From Mactromeris polynyma (Eukaryota; Mollusca; Bivalvia; Venerida; Mactridae), in contig JASFXZ010000016.1 in NCBI GenBank assembly GCA_032209605.1, positions 15,500,001 through 15,564,000 of the forward strand: a DNA stretch of 64,000 bases, in the 5' to 3' direction. Below, in pieces: positions 34,801-46,700 of the stretch. The number at the start of each line of letters is the position of its first letter. The stretch's first letter is position 1. The notes under the pieces were generated by a model. It ran no database searches. It was not told the origin of the DNA and saw nothing but the letters and a program-made list of their open reading frames with translations. The translations under genes and the position numbers were made by a program.

Positions 34801-37800
34801 GTGAAGTGTCGAGACACAAATCATTTGTCTTCATTAATTTTTTTGCTAAGTATATGCATCGCCACGCTATTTTTGAATATTGAGTACTCAATTAAAAAAA
34901 TTGAACCAAACAAGATGCATTTATTCGTTGTACTTTTACACATATACACCTTTTGTCAACAACACAATTAACGACGATTAGACACCTATTTTCTTCTATT
35001 TGACACTATGGACTATCAAACAAATGGTTACACACGGTCAGTTATTAATGTATTGAGAGAATAAAAGAGATGTTAACGGATTATCGAAAGAGACAAACCC
35101 TCATCACCTCAACGAGATACAATTATATTAGCACCCCCCCCCCCCCCACAAATACAAGCGCGTATATTTCAACAACAACAACAACCTTTATTACTCTCTT
35201 ACACAAATCGGGGTCTGCAAATAAATCAACAAACAAACGACAATTTTTATTTTTTCATCAAGTTGTTATCAAGTATTTTTTTCCAAATATTCGAATATTC
35301 GTTGACATCACTTTATATTGATTTTTCTTAATTTGAGCGCCGCTGTACGATTTCCAACCACTTTTTTAAGTGACGACATTTCCAGAAAACGTCACATGTG
35401 ACGTCACCATGTACTGACAGTAAGCAATATTTGCCCCATATGGCAATATGAAAACGGAAGTGCCCATATAGAGTTAATATTGTTTCCTGCTTGCAAAAAG
35501 TCACATCACGTGTTGCGTTCTTTTGAAAGAAGAGGTTGTAAGTTCCATAGCAGCGCTCATTTATATTTTCAGTAGTATACGAGTTCAGTCAGAGTGGCTT
35601 ACCACGGGAGATTGTCTCGAGTTCTCGCCCTTTGTATTATTAACAAGCATTTAGTACAACGTAACTATAAATGTATAAATGAAACTAAACAGACGTAAAT
35701 GGTGGACAATTGAACAGCATCAGTCTAAGCAGGTTTCTTTCATGTAAGGAGAAATAGGCAGTAAAATAAATATTTATGATTGAAATACTTGGCCGAAACT
35801 CGTCTTTGTGTTTATTACTTTTTTTACCAAAATGTTAGACCAGGGGAGACCATGTTGAACCCAGCTCCCCTGCGTCTCCTTATAAGGCATCCGCACTGGT
35901 TGTACCCGGAAGCAGACTCGCGAATGATTAAAATAAGCATGATGCTTTCATCACCATCAAGTTGAAATACATTAGTATTTATATCTTACAGGTAAATACG
36001 TTGCATCATTTGGAGATGGACCTGGTCGTTATAAACAGTTGCTTCTAGATACAGGACTTCTTAAAGGTTATGATGCATACGATGGTGCACCTTTCACTGA
36101 AAAGACGAGTGAGGAGCGTGTCCAATATCTCGATTTGACACTCCCACAATATGGATTACCCCTTTATGATTGGGTGATGAGTCTAGAAGTGGCTGAACAT
36201 ATTCCGAGAGAATATGAACATGTTTACCTCGACAATATCGTTCGTCACGCCAAAGAAGGTGTTGTTTTGAGCTGGGCCAAGCCAGGTATAGTAAATTCAA
36301 AATTAGTCTAGAATACCGGTCTTGTTCGCACACTGTTTGTTGGTCTATACTTTCCAAACATGTTTGCATTGAATCACCACATTACAACTTGTTTACAACC
36401 GTTATAAAGTACAGTAAAACCTCAATAATAAAACCACATTTGGGACCATTCAAAACCGGTCTTCTAAATGGAGGGGGTCTTAATATTGAGGTTGAATTAA
36501 GAGCAAAACACTGTGAAAATGGTCTTGAAATTGTGGTCTTAATTTTTAGATGGTCTTATTATTGAGTTGGTCATTAAGTGAGGTTTTACTGTAAATCAAA
36601 GAACTGAGTTCACTGATGTATCAACTACTCTATAGAGCTGCACGTTTTGGAGACGTTTACTAGGGTCACAACTGTGGTAGTATTAATGCGGTGTTACTGT
36701 ATATCCTTTTGGGCGACTTCATGCTTGAACATAACTTTAAGGTCTAAATGGGCGTGGAATGAGCGTGTTAATGAATACATTTAAATCTGGTCACGATTTC
36801 ACGAAAAGTATAAAGTCAGTAACTGGCTTTAATGTATTTATCAGTTGTTTCAGCAAGTGCAATCGCAAAAAATCATCATTTGATAGCCATTAAAACTTAT
36901 TTACAATTTTTGCTGAGTAAAAACTAAAGTACGATAAATTTATACTATAAATTGCTAATATCAAAGCATAGGTTTTAAGAAAAACATATCAATTTGATAG
37001 CCAATAAAACTTATTTAGAATTGTTGCTGAGTAAAAACTTAAGTACGATTAATTTATACTATAAATTCCTAATATCATAGCATAGGTTTTATAATAAGAA
37101 AAGCATCATTTGATAGCAAATGAAACTTATTTAGTTTTTGCTAAGTGGGCCTGAACTAAACTTAAATGGAACAACAATTTTATTGTAACTTTTGAAGTAC
37201 CAGAGTTTCGAGGAATCCTTTTCATCTCAGTCAAATTGTTCGTTCTGTACACGGTTGAAGTTAATTCACATGCATTATCAACCACTCGAAGTTTTAATCG
37301 AGAATGTTGACTGTCGCTGAGAGGCCGATTCTTGGGTAAACACTACTTACGAGGTGCCGTGATATCACGATGTAACATTTCGATTAAAGTCGTACAAAGT
37401 TAGCGTTTGATAATGCGATTAATAACTAAAATTTAGAATTGCTCTAGCAAGATTTCAAACATCGTCTCATGACTTAGCTGTAGAACGTGGATGATATTTA
37501 AATATTTATTATCGATGTTAAACGGGTAAGGGGTTTGTCTTTTAACATACATTCATTAAAATCTATGTTGACTTTGCTTCGTTTGAAAATAAACAAACAT
37601 CTCAAAAAACATTCCGACCTACCTACTTATTGTTTTTAGCTTGAAACCTGAAACAAACATATATTTTCTAATTTTGATGATTTCAGGTCAAAATGGTTAC
37701 TCACATGTGAACAATCGACCGTTTAAATACGTAAAATCAGTTATGTATAACCTAGGATTTGTGTTTGACTTGGAAAATTCCACGATACTCAAGGAAGCAG

Positions 37801-37895
37801 CAAAATTTGATTGGTTAAGAATGAATACCAACGTTTATTGGAGGAAAAACACAGACGATATCAAACTTCACCAACAGCAGACTTTGTGGACCTGA
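31846..37895 (+). CDS. Gene B: membrane-anchored class I SAM methyltransferase-like protein (4 exons)
   Basis: Exons 31846-32094, 34382-34508, 35992-36285 and 37687-37895 total 879 nt, or 292 aa. Splice phases are 0, 1 and 1, with GT-AG introns. One hydrophobic segment (about residues 5-24, IVVMLVISFIALISM) follows a short N-terminus, so a type II anchor is likely. The stem carries NQRNNLSRELN and GQMECQ. Exon 2 has KVSSSGGWCAEKS and LVPVLADFFKG. Exon 3 has the glycine loop FGDGPGRY (132-139), YDAYDGAPF and SLEVAEHIP (about 189-197). Exon 4 has GQNGYSHVNNRPFKYV. The family relation is to class I Rossmann methyltransferases by motif; the substrate is unknown. It is head-to-head with gene C and tail-to-tail with gene A. 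The frame of 37811-38119 overlapping the last exon is a shadow. Confidence 0.82.
32671..32900 (+). mobile_element. M1 MITE, copy 5, in gene B intron 1
   Basis: From ATTTGAGCGTTGCTATGGGA to CAGCAGCGCTTAT, with AGTGACGTCATTTC and GGTGACGTCACATATGACG inside. Confidence 0.85.
32901..33714. other. Gene B intron 1, no feature recognised
   Basis: No splice-flanked exon or repeat family identified. Short frames on either strand lack coding character. Confidence 0.4.
33715..33850 (-). mobile_element. Possible tRNA-derived SINE head
   Basis: On the minus strand AATGAGTAGGAGGCCTGAC (A-box-like) is followed by GGTTGTGAATTTGAATCCC (B-box-like) at tRNA-like spacing. No matching body copy was found in the window, so this is tentative. 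Confidence 0.35.
34020..34365 (+). mobile_element. R2 dispersed element, copy 2, in gene B intron 1
   Basis: Contains one 91-bp segment (GAGCCTCCTCAAACGCC ... GGTCTGTGTGGAGAGGC ... GTATGTGGTGTTCC) followed by CTGTAACAACTCATTCTCTC. Upstream are GGCCAATTGTTGCAGGCTGT and TTTGGCCGGCCAGGCATTTC. The element ends about 20 bases before the exon 2 acceptor of gene B. Confidence 0.75.
34533..34603. repeat. 71-bp near-perfect palindrome in gene B intron 2
   Basis: Left arm TAGCATTTAAACAAATCTTC and GTCCGATTATAATA, three-base centre ATG, then the reverse complement with one mismatch in 34 pairs. It begins 24 bases after the exon 2 donor. Confidence 0.85.
35331..35562 (-). mobile_element. M1 MITE, copy 6, in gene B intron 2
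   Basis: From ATTTGAGCGCCGCTGTACGA to GTTCCATAGCAGCGCTCAT, with CACATGTGACGTCACCATG inside. A poly-C run of about 13 bases lies just upstream at 35136-35148. Confidence 0.85.
36410..36593. mobile_element. M2 MITE, copy 5, in gene B intron 3
   Basis: Starts TACAGTAAAACCTCAATAAT and ends AGTGAGGTTTTACTGTA. This is the best-preserved terminus pair of the family, with 15-bp inverted ends. Confidence 0.9.
36870..37142 (+). repeat. 115-bp tandem repeat, about 2.4 units, in gene B intron 3
   Basis: ATTTGATAGCCATTAAAACT ... AGCATAGGTTTTA recurs at about 36874, 36985 and 37099, the last unit truncated. Confidence 0.85.
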
Positions 37896-38810
37896 TATTC
37901 CGTCTGCTACTCTTTGAGGCATTATTTAGATCCATTAATACATCCTTGGAACCCAGGTTGTTCATAACATATATGATACCCTTGGCAAAAGCCTTGCGTT
38001 ACGGAAATTGCCGAGGAATTACGGATGAAATCGAGGTCATGAGCGATCCAATGAAATCGCGGCTTTCAAACTGTACGTTTCTTATTCAATGGTCGCTGCC
38101 ATTTTGTCAAATTTGCTGATAGCTCTTCACAAACATTAAGGAGATTCCTTCTTTTTTGTTATCGTCCATTTCATTGGTCGATAATTCAAGAAATGCTAAT
38201 GAATATTCATGCATAAAGAAGTTTCGCTAGCCAATTTGCACAAGGTATCATATATGTAATGAATAGCCTTGGTACCGAGGATGCATTGAGGCATACTCTT
38301 AACCCTTAAAGGAACATAGTCTTATTTGTTTGGACAAAATATCCTTAGTTACGAATATCAGAAAATCGGTGGTAAATTACTTCGTTCAGATGTACACTAC
38401 AACACTGCATTGTCACTTTTCTTACATATTTACCAAACCAAACATACAAGTGTCTGATACCGGTATACTCTAACCTGACCTACGCGCCGAGTTATCGACA
38501 GCGTATGAGATACCAGCATTGTACTCGTGTTTTGTGGTACCAGGAAACGTTATAGAGAACGTCTGAGACTGTCTGAAGGCATTAACATGCCATTTGAATG
38601 AAAAGTAGACTATCTACCTTTAAGTACCTTTGGCAGGATTCCTCTGGTACAGTCTGAGGATTGTAGCTATAATTGTTTTAAAAATCCAGAAAAAGCGGTT
38701 GCATTTAAACAAACTTTGCATTATCACCAAATAAATTGTATGTTCCTTTCCAGACCAAAACTCTCATCTGAAAGTTGTTCTTATATCTTGTCCGGTCTGT
38801 TAAAACTATA
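37896..38810. other. 3' flank of gene B
   Basis: No further gene seen. An AATAAA motif near 38731 on the plus strand is a possible polyadenylation signal but is about 835 bases from the stop, so its use is uncertain. Confidence 0.3.
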
Positions 38811-39053
38811 ATTTGAGCGCTGCTATGGGATTAACAATCTTTACTGTAAGTGACGTCATTTCATTAAAACGCAACATGTGATGTCACTATTTGCAAGCAG
38901 GAAACACTATTTACTCCATATTGTCACTTCGTTTTCATATTGCCACATGGGGCAAATATTGCTTACTGTCAGTACACGATGACGTCACGTGTGACGTTTT
39001 CTGGAAATTATTTCACTTGAAGAAGAGGTTGAAAATCGGACAGGGGCGCTCAT
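38811..39053 (+). mobile_element. M1 MITE, copy 7
   Basis: From ATTTGAGCGCTGCTATGGGA to GACAGGGGCGCTCAT, containing GATGACGTCACGTGTGACG. Confidence 0.85.
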
Positions 39054-39094
39054 AAGTGCTTTCTCATTGTGTAACATTAAATAAGTGTACACAT

Positions 39095-39255
39095 GTACAG
39101 TAAAACCTCAGTTATAAGACCACCCTTGTGACCCTTGAAACTGATCATCTTATTGAGATGGTCTTAATAGTGAGGTTGAATAAAGAGCGGAAAAGTCAAA
39201 ATGGACTTGAAAAGAGTAGTCTCAATATTGAGGTGGTCTTTCAGTGAGGTTTTAC
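39095..39255. mobile_element. M2 MITE, copy 6
   Basis: Starts TACAGTAAAACCTCAGTTAT and ends TCAGTGAGGTTTTAC, with AAGACCACCC and GGTGGTCTTTC. Confidence 0.8.
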
Positions 39256-40255
39256 GACCAATCAGTATGTCTATTTAATCGTGACCTCACTTACCGCCGT
39301 ACTACTTTCAAATTGTTCGGAAGGTAAATGGATCTTCGTTTCCGAATCCATTTTGAGAATTTCATTTTAAGTGAAATTAAATTTCTGGTTCAAGAATTAT
39401 CGTTTTGTTGATTATTGTGTTTGTGGTTAAGATTTCTTCGATAAGAACTGCTTTTGGGTACGTTAAGGAATTGAGGGAGGACTATGTTTTATCGGAAACA
39501 AGTGCTCCATTCGGATACTATTCTTGTTGTTGTTGACTCAATGTTTGGCGGGAATATTCATTGCCAGCCTAGGTAACAAACATCGTCGATACGATTCATT
39601 CACAAACAATTCCCGATTTCATTCATAAAAATTGCCCGCTCGCAGAAGTTACGTAATCGCTATTTATAGACAACGAAGGCAATACCGTGGACCTGGGCGC
39701 GCTCGGAAGACGAGTTGGAACAATATTCCGAAATCGAATGCTGACCATTTTTTACCGCACACTGAATACTGTAGCAAATCGTTAAATAATAGCAGTCGGT
39801 ACTGTTAATTTCTATTGTATGTTTTAACAAGAAATATCTTTAAAAATCTTTTGAAGTATGCAAATGAGTTGCAATCTGAAGGTTAAAATTTGTTGTACAG
39901 CATAACAACCCCAGTGTTTATTACAACGGCTAATTTCACAAATTAATCGTGGAACCATTTTTTTCTGCGCAGGAGGACAATGTAGTGACTAATTTCGCCT
40001 ACTATAAAGGCCAGTAAGATATATGTTCTATTCCTGGAAAGGAACACTGAATAAAGAGATCTATTCAAATAATGTAGAAAGTATTTTTTCATGATTTTAC
40101 GTCAGTATTATGTATCGTAATGGCAGTTATCCAAAACCCGTCTACCATACCCGTTAGATGCGATATGAAGGTGGCGCTATTTGTTATCAAGATATTTCAT
40201 TTTACTATTTGCTGTCTCCTAATTGGCCCGCACAAAGTGTCGCGTAATCTTAATC
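39256..40255. other. Intergenic, no feature recognised
   Basis: No coding region or repeat family identified between the convergent genes B and A. Confidence 0.4.
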
Positions 40256-40490
40256 GTCTCCCGTGGCCGAGTGGTTAAGGCATCCGCCTTTGAAGCGTGA
40301 TGTCGAAGGCTCGAATCCGGGTAGGGTTCCATTCTGATTTGGCCGGTTGGTGAGCCGCTAGTTAGTATAAAAAGCTTCGAATCCCGGTAGGGGTCCATTC
40401 TCATATGACCTCTCTCTCTCCCTCTCTCCCTCTCACCCACCCCCCTCTCTCTCTCTCTCACCCCCTCTCTCTCTCTCTCTCGCGCGCGCA
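40256..40490 (+). mobile_element. tRNA-Ser/Leu-like SINE with CT-rich tail
   Basis: The head has TGGCCGAGTGGTTAAGG (A-box of the Ser/Leu tRNA type) and GGCTCGAATCCGGGTAGGG (B-box). It lacks a clean anticodon stem, so it is not called as a tRNA gene. A second B-box-like segment, CTTCGAATCCCGGTAGGGG, follows about 65 bases later. Then comes a CT/CTCC run to 40490. GCCGGTTGGTGAGCCG is shared with the reverse strand near 57765-57785. Confidence 0.6.
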
Positions 40491-41092
40491 AATTCTCAAC
40501 AACAGTCTAAATGTGCGTCTTCTAAAGAGTGTCGCGAATTTTGTCATGCACTGTTTTGGAATCATTGGCATGTACCGTTCAATTCATTGATAACGGTACG
40601 CATTCATAACTTGACATGCACTATAAACACCGACGAAGATAATGGTGTAGTGTTAAAGTTTAGATTAAACTATCAACTTGTTTTGGGTATATATCACGTA
40701 CCTACTGTTCAATGTTCGTGCTAGTATGTATTTTAACTTATTTTTAAGTGAAACTTCGTAATGCATGAATATGCATTAGCATTTCACGACTAATGAAATG
40801 GACTATAACAAAATAGAAGGAAATTCAGCAAAATGGCAGCCTAACAGGATTTGAAAGCCGCGATCTCATTGGATGACTCAGGACCCCGATTCCACCCGTG
40901 ACTCATCCGCCTTTTCCGTATCGCATAAGGTGTGTGTCATGCGGCCAATCAATCGGCTGGATTTCATCTACGAGATGTGTACAGTCAGTTTGCCCAGAGT
41001 AGCATATATCTTATTTTGTATTGACTGTATCATATATTTATATATAGTCCAAATGTTTAATTTGTTTAGTACATTTAGCCTGGTTGTGTATA

Positions 41093-41290
41093 TACAGTAG
41101 ACATTGCTCGAGCGACCACCTGGCGATTTTTTTTATTAAACGACCACTTAAATTCCCGCCCGTGCATTTTTAAAATAAAAATAGTATCTATTAAACGACT
41201 TTTCTATAACGCGACCGCATTAAACCAGTCCCGACAGGTAAAAATATAGTTTTATAAACGACCGCATGCACTTAATCCCATGGGGCAATT
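41093..41290. mobile_element. Possible MITE (M5) with TACAGTAGAC terminus
   Basis: The left end TACAGTAGACATTGCTCGAG is followed by repeated CGACCACC, AAACGACCAC and AAACGACCGC blocks, similar in layout to M2-M4. No convincing right terminus was found. Confidence 0.4.
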
Positions 41291-41887
41291 TACACCTGAT
41301 TTAAAATGCGAACTAATTAATAAACAATTAGGCGTGATAAATGCGACCTGGTAATTACTCGGCCAGATAGTTATATCAAAGGACTGAAGGTCCTGAGAGA
41401 AACTTCCCAGGCATCCATAATTCAAAGCAAGTATTTTGATGTAAAAAAAATAAAATTGATGAAACTGATAAACTATGTTCATATCGGATAAATACTTAAT
41501 ATTTTATGACTAAACCTAATCAAATCGACGGACTGTGAAAGCAATGAGGCTGTAAGGTAGTAAAATTATATTAACATTTACCTTTGAACATTTCGGTACA
41601 CTATATTTGTCTTTATCATTTTAGTATGCGTGTATGAATCTCGCTTATTATGTATAAAATATTCAGTGGCAAGCAACGGTCATGCGACTATCATACAAAT
41701 TCATTGGAATGTCTTACAAATGTTAACATGGATAAACCAAATCAACCTAACGACTTCAATTTCATAAACGTTTGTTTGATAAAAAGGCATCAGCATAGCG
41801 TTCATTTAAGGCAGTATGGTTTCAGAATTTCACGTGGTTTCACTATGATGAGGTATGATAAAGACTTATTCTTTTGATGACTTATTG

Positions 41888-42115
41888 CTGGTTAGACTCA
41901 CAGAAAGTACTGGTTAAGTGCTAACAGAATGGAAACTGTACGGAGGGTCTCATTGGCACTGTTCAGTGACCGGCTTTTGGTTCAACATTGTCTGTTTGGC
42001 CTATACTGCTCTACTGGCAGGTGAATTGCCCACTTCAGCTTCAAATAGTCCATGTATAGTGTGCGTGGGACATACCGGGTAGACCGAAATACCATACAGT
42101 GCATTAGACAACGCG
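41888..42115 (+). mobile_element. R1 dispersed element, copy 2
   Basis: One minisatellite unit (CTGGTTAGACTCACAGAAAG) runs into the same roughly 200-bp tail as at 3247-3445, with the blocks GGGTCTCATTGGC and GTGTGCGTGGGACATAC. Confidence 0.65.
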
Positions 42116-42688
42116 GTTAGTGTTCACCGCATGAACACAGTAATTTGCATTTAACTTCTTGATAAGATAATAAATCATTGCATTTTGTAATGATATTGAA
42201 TCTTCAGAAATGGGATGGGCCAACATGGATATGTACATAAGTAAGTTTTATGGTCTACTTAAATGTTGTAATATTGTAGATAATGCGTAATAAATTTGTT
42301 TCAACTCCCTTGTTGGTACTTATAAGTTTTATTAGATGAACATGGAAGCACGGCGTGGGCAGTGTGGGGGTCCATGATGTAAAAATGTGTGTTGATATTC
42401 TTCTAATGTAACTTTATACAAATAACCAGAACTACGTAACTCTATATATTTTTATTATAAAAATACATTAGTTATGTTCAAATACAATTCATATTATATA
42501 GCAGCAAAGGTTTGAAGTCAAAAGATAAAAACCTATTTCAGGACGTTCAAGAGAAATGTATATCAATAGATAGTTCCCACATTTACAATATTTACCTCAC
42601 TTGTTGTGAAAAGTCGCTCATGTGGGCAGATGACACAGAAAGTTGAAGAAAACGCGATTGTCACATGGAAACTATCTTGGTATTTTCT

Positions 42689-43135
42689 CATATATTTGGT
42701 TATTACTCCTTTAAGTGCTTATCAGTTTTGACTATCAACATGGCCGATGATTAAGAAAAAGGGAGGTTTATATTGTAGATGGAGTGGTTGTCACATGTTT
42801 CATCGGGTTTAACGCCGTTTCTCAACGATATTTCAGTTATATACGGCGGCCGGTTCACCTAACCAGTTTTTCCTGGACTGAATTCTTACCAGTACTAACT
42901 TACCCTTCCACAAGGAGTCGGCAACTTCTCCACACGTGGAGGAAAATCGACATTTTTTGTCGCGACCGGGAATCGAACCCAGATCGCCGGGTTACAAGTC
43001 CAGCGCACTAACCACTGGACCACGGCCGCGGCTTAGGTTGTCAAATGCACATTCTTTTTGTATTTTCTCAATTCTCACATATTTGGTAATTACTTAGCAG
43101 TTTTCACTATCAAAATGGCCGATGATTATGAACAT
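42689..43135. repeat. About 70-bp direct repeat flanking a SINE
   Basis: 42689-42755 and 43061-43132 share TATTTTCTCA, CATATTTGG, ATTACT and GGCCGATGATTA. The repeat is too long and too diverged for a target-site duplication, so it is an older local duplication with the SINE between. Confidence 0.55.
42797..43033 (-). mobile_element. tRNA-derived SINE, family S3
   Basis: Minus-strand head: GTGGTCCAGTGGTTAGTGCG (A-box) and GGGTTCGATTCCCGG (B-box), with CTGGACTTGTAACCCGG between them (TGT at the anticodon position). The body ends TATAACTGAAATATCGTTGA and GAAACGGCGTTAAACCC. The same tail occurs as a fragment at 61283-61340. Confidence 0.8.
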
Positions 43136-43525
43136 GGTAGGTAAATATTATAAATGTAGGAACTATCTACACACTTGACTTAAAGTGGTAGGAAATGACA
43201 CTCGACAAATGAAAGCCTTGATGGACGAGATACCTCACTGACTAGGATAGAAGGCACTTGACTTACATGAAACTAACTTTGGCTACGATCAATCATTCGT
43301 GTTTTAGCAAGCGAGTTGTATCATTGAAACCCCAGAAACATGCATTTAAAAATAAAAACCCTTTACATTTCCCACAGCACTCGTATACAGTAGTGATCCC
43401 TCTTCGAAATAGCCTTCTAAAGTACAAGAAACTTGCATTTAAAAATAAAAAAAAACACCTGACATTTCCCACAGCATATGTTTACAATAGAGGCCCCTCT
43501 AGAATAAAATACCAATCAAAAGATA

Positions 43526-43714
43526 TACAGTCGGGCCTCGTTCATTCGAATTCATTGGGTCGGACATTTTATTTCGAATAATACATGGTTTCGAACAGCC
43601 CATTTGAATTCGACGTTCCTTTAACAAAATAAGATACATCGGGACCTGATATTTATTTCGGATAATACCAAGTATTCGGATAGTAGGTTGTCGAAAAAAC
43701 AAGGTCCGACTGTA
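43526..43714 (+). mobile_element. M4 MITE, copy 4, just past the gene A stop codon
   Basis: Left end TACAGTCGGGCCTCGTTCAT and right end AAGGTCCGACTGTA, the most complete pair of termini in the family. On the gene A strand it supplies an AATAAA (43652-43657), 88-93 bases past the stop. Confidence 0.88.
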
Positions 43715-43744
43715 TGTATACTAAATAACTTATAAACAACCCTT

Positions 43745-46700
43745 TCAAGTCATTACTGTTTTTATCTGGTCTATTCTAGACATATCTCTCCTCCTATAGA
43801 CGTTCGTGTTCCATTGCAACCATTCGAGTTTCGCAGATTTCTTTATCAAATCCGATGCTTCCACGTCATGGTCAAATCCTTGTTTATCTAAAATATCTTT
43901 CACGTATTCAAACGCCCTGTTGTTGACATGTGAATATCCATCTTGACCTAAAATTACAGGCCTCAGTTAGGAAATTATTTCCGTAAGTTGTCGGTAGTTT
44001 CCGTGATATTCCGTATGCGATATAAGTATGCATCACATAACAAGTATTGATGACGTCATCACCAAACTACAACAGCATTAGCTAAACATATCTAAACTGG
44101 GATCACGTGATTGTCACGTCACTTATTAATGTGCACTTGTCGGAGGCAATTAGATACACCAGTCGACAGCGAGCGTAACAGAAACACGAGAAACTAGGTT
44201 AAACTAACCGGTCGACTAGATAAAAATGACTGCTCTTTGCATCGATATTGAAACCTATGAAGTTCGATGGGCAAACATGAGATTATTGTAGATAATGCAG
44301 ATGTTTTGAAAACCATGAAGTTGGCTACCCTTATAGGGACTAACTTAAATAAATTACGTATAACTGAGCGTTTCAGTAAAATAACTGGTAAAATAAACCA
44401 ACATTCAAACAAACTCACAATTTGATGCTTTTCAATGACATAATTATTACCTGGCTTGGCCCAGCTCATCACAATTCCTTCTTTGGCATGCCTTGCAATA
44501 TTATCTATAAAAACATCTTCATATTCCTTTGGAATGTGTTCGGCTACTTCTAGACTCATCACCCAATCATAAAGCGGTAATCCATATTGTGGGAGTGTCA
44601 AATCGAGATATTGGACACGCCCCTCGCTCGTCTTTTCACTGAACGGTGCACCATCGTATGCATCATAACCTTTAAGAAGTCCTGTATCTTGAAGTAACTG
44701 TTTATAACGACCAGGCCCGTCTCCGAATGATGCGACATATTTATCTGTAATATATAAATACCAATGTATTATAGCTTGGTGGTGATGACAGCAATATGTT
44801 AATTTAAATCAGACTACAGTCCGAATTCCCGGTAAAAACAGTACAGACGCCTTATAAAGGAGACATAGGGAATACCCTATCTGTGCTCAAACCCCTAGTG
44901 ACGCTCGAGTGTAGCTGGAGTAATGGTCGAGATAGTGTCGGTCAAGTGAAGATTTGGTATTGACAAACCTCGCTCACATTCGACTCACTGGAGTAGCTAA
45001 CGGTCAATGTAGACGTGTTTTCATGGTCTAATGATTGACATTATTGCTGTATCGTGCGTAATCCAACAAGTCCTTTGTTTACGAATGGATGTACCAGAGA
45101 AATGAAACGATAATTTTGATGATATTTTTATTGTACACTTTCAATGAATAACGAGTATTACGGTCAAACGGATTTAACCTACATTATATCTTAGACAATT
45201 CTTTTTTGCATTTAGAATATTGATGGCATTTTATTAACTCGTAAAATAATATAATACACAATTCGTTTGTTAGTTAATTGTTTATACTAACACAAAGTTA
45301 AGCTTATTATAATATATTAAATTTAGTTATTGATGTATAATAATGTAGTTACTTTTAGCGACTACATCGTAATCTATTCGAACATGTAAAGAAATAAAAG
45401 CTTGAGTGTTAAAAGTCATTTTTATTGTTATTAGAACACCAACTTATCATCAAAACACTTTAAATAGTTAAGTTAATTCAGATACAAATGTAAACTGCAG
45501 CATAATTTATTATAAAATTGTGACATGAATACATGATTGCATTATATCATTATATAGATTTCTAATTGACTAATCACCTAATTGAGCTACAGAGGCACAT
45601 ATTGAATAATTGTTCATGCTTTTTAAACAAAGTGAAACCGTCGGCTTATTAGTATTAGTGAATATTATTGTGCCATCAGATTTTGGCCCTACTCTACCTT
45701 ATCTAGATATCAAGACAGAAATTGCAAACCTTTAAAGAAATCCGCAAGCACAGGGACTAGCTGGGTGTCCGTTTTATGTTGTCCTGAGTTTTCAACACTC
45801 GTCTGGGCACACCAGCCCCCTGTGGATGACACTTTGTGCTTTACTCCTTTGTTTGCCTGGAAAAAAATATATAGGTATTATTAGTGATAGATAATCGTGC
45901 ACGGCATTTCATAATCGATTATCGGATCGGTTTGTAAATTCGTATTCGATTATAGAATAGGAAATAATCGAAATATTTAGTTTTTTAGTATAATGCTGAC
46001 AGTTAATTTCATGTATGCTAGTATAACTTTATTTATTTCTTATTACTACATTTAACATCAATTGGCTTTTACATTACTCTTAATATATCATTTTATCATT
46101 TTATCATTTAATAAATATTGTTTTTGTATGATTTTTTTGTATATTTGTATTTGACTGAATACATCGAAAACAATTATGTACAACTGTTAAATTTGGCTGT
46201 ATATCCGACTTTATAATTTAATATGATAAATATAATACCATCTTATTGAAATTTCACTTCAGTCAAAATGACCGTTTATAATCTATTATTGTAATTGATA
46301 ATCGATTGTTGCAGCGACGGTTTTTCGATTATTTTCGATAATTGTGCCATCACTAGACCTGTATTACAGTTTGTAAAGTTTTGGAATGTAATTTGTTTCA
46401 ATACACAGCAGGTTCTACATGTTGTGCTGTTTTATCATTAATGCTTCAATCTATATTGAAATTAACTTGTTTTAATTGCTGTTAATATGAGTTTTGGTTT
46501 ACATCACTCCGTCTAAAATCACTTTCTGATAGTACTTTCAGTACTTTGATTTAAGTCAAGTAAGCCATATACTTCATGAGGACAAACACAGTAGCGGATC
46601 CGTGGTCCAGTGGTAAAACGCTGGACTTGTAATCCAGGGATCGCTGGTTCGATTCCCCGCTCCATCACTGACCGTACTAACATTCTTTCGGACGAGACTT

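Noticed and set aside
40256..40330. tRNA-Ser or tRNA-Leu gene
   Set aside because: A- and B-boxes are present, but the anticodon stem is poor and a CT-rich retroposon tail follows.
46598..46670. tRNA-Thr(TGT) gene
   Set aside because: The cloverleaf-like head continues into a body shared with 1620-1898, so it is a SINE.
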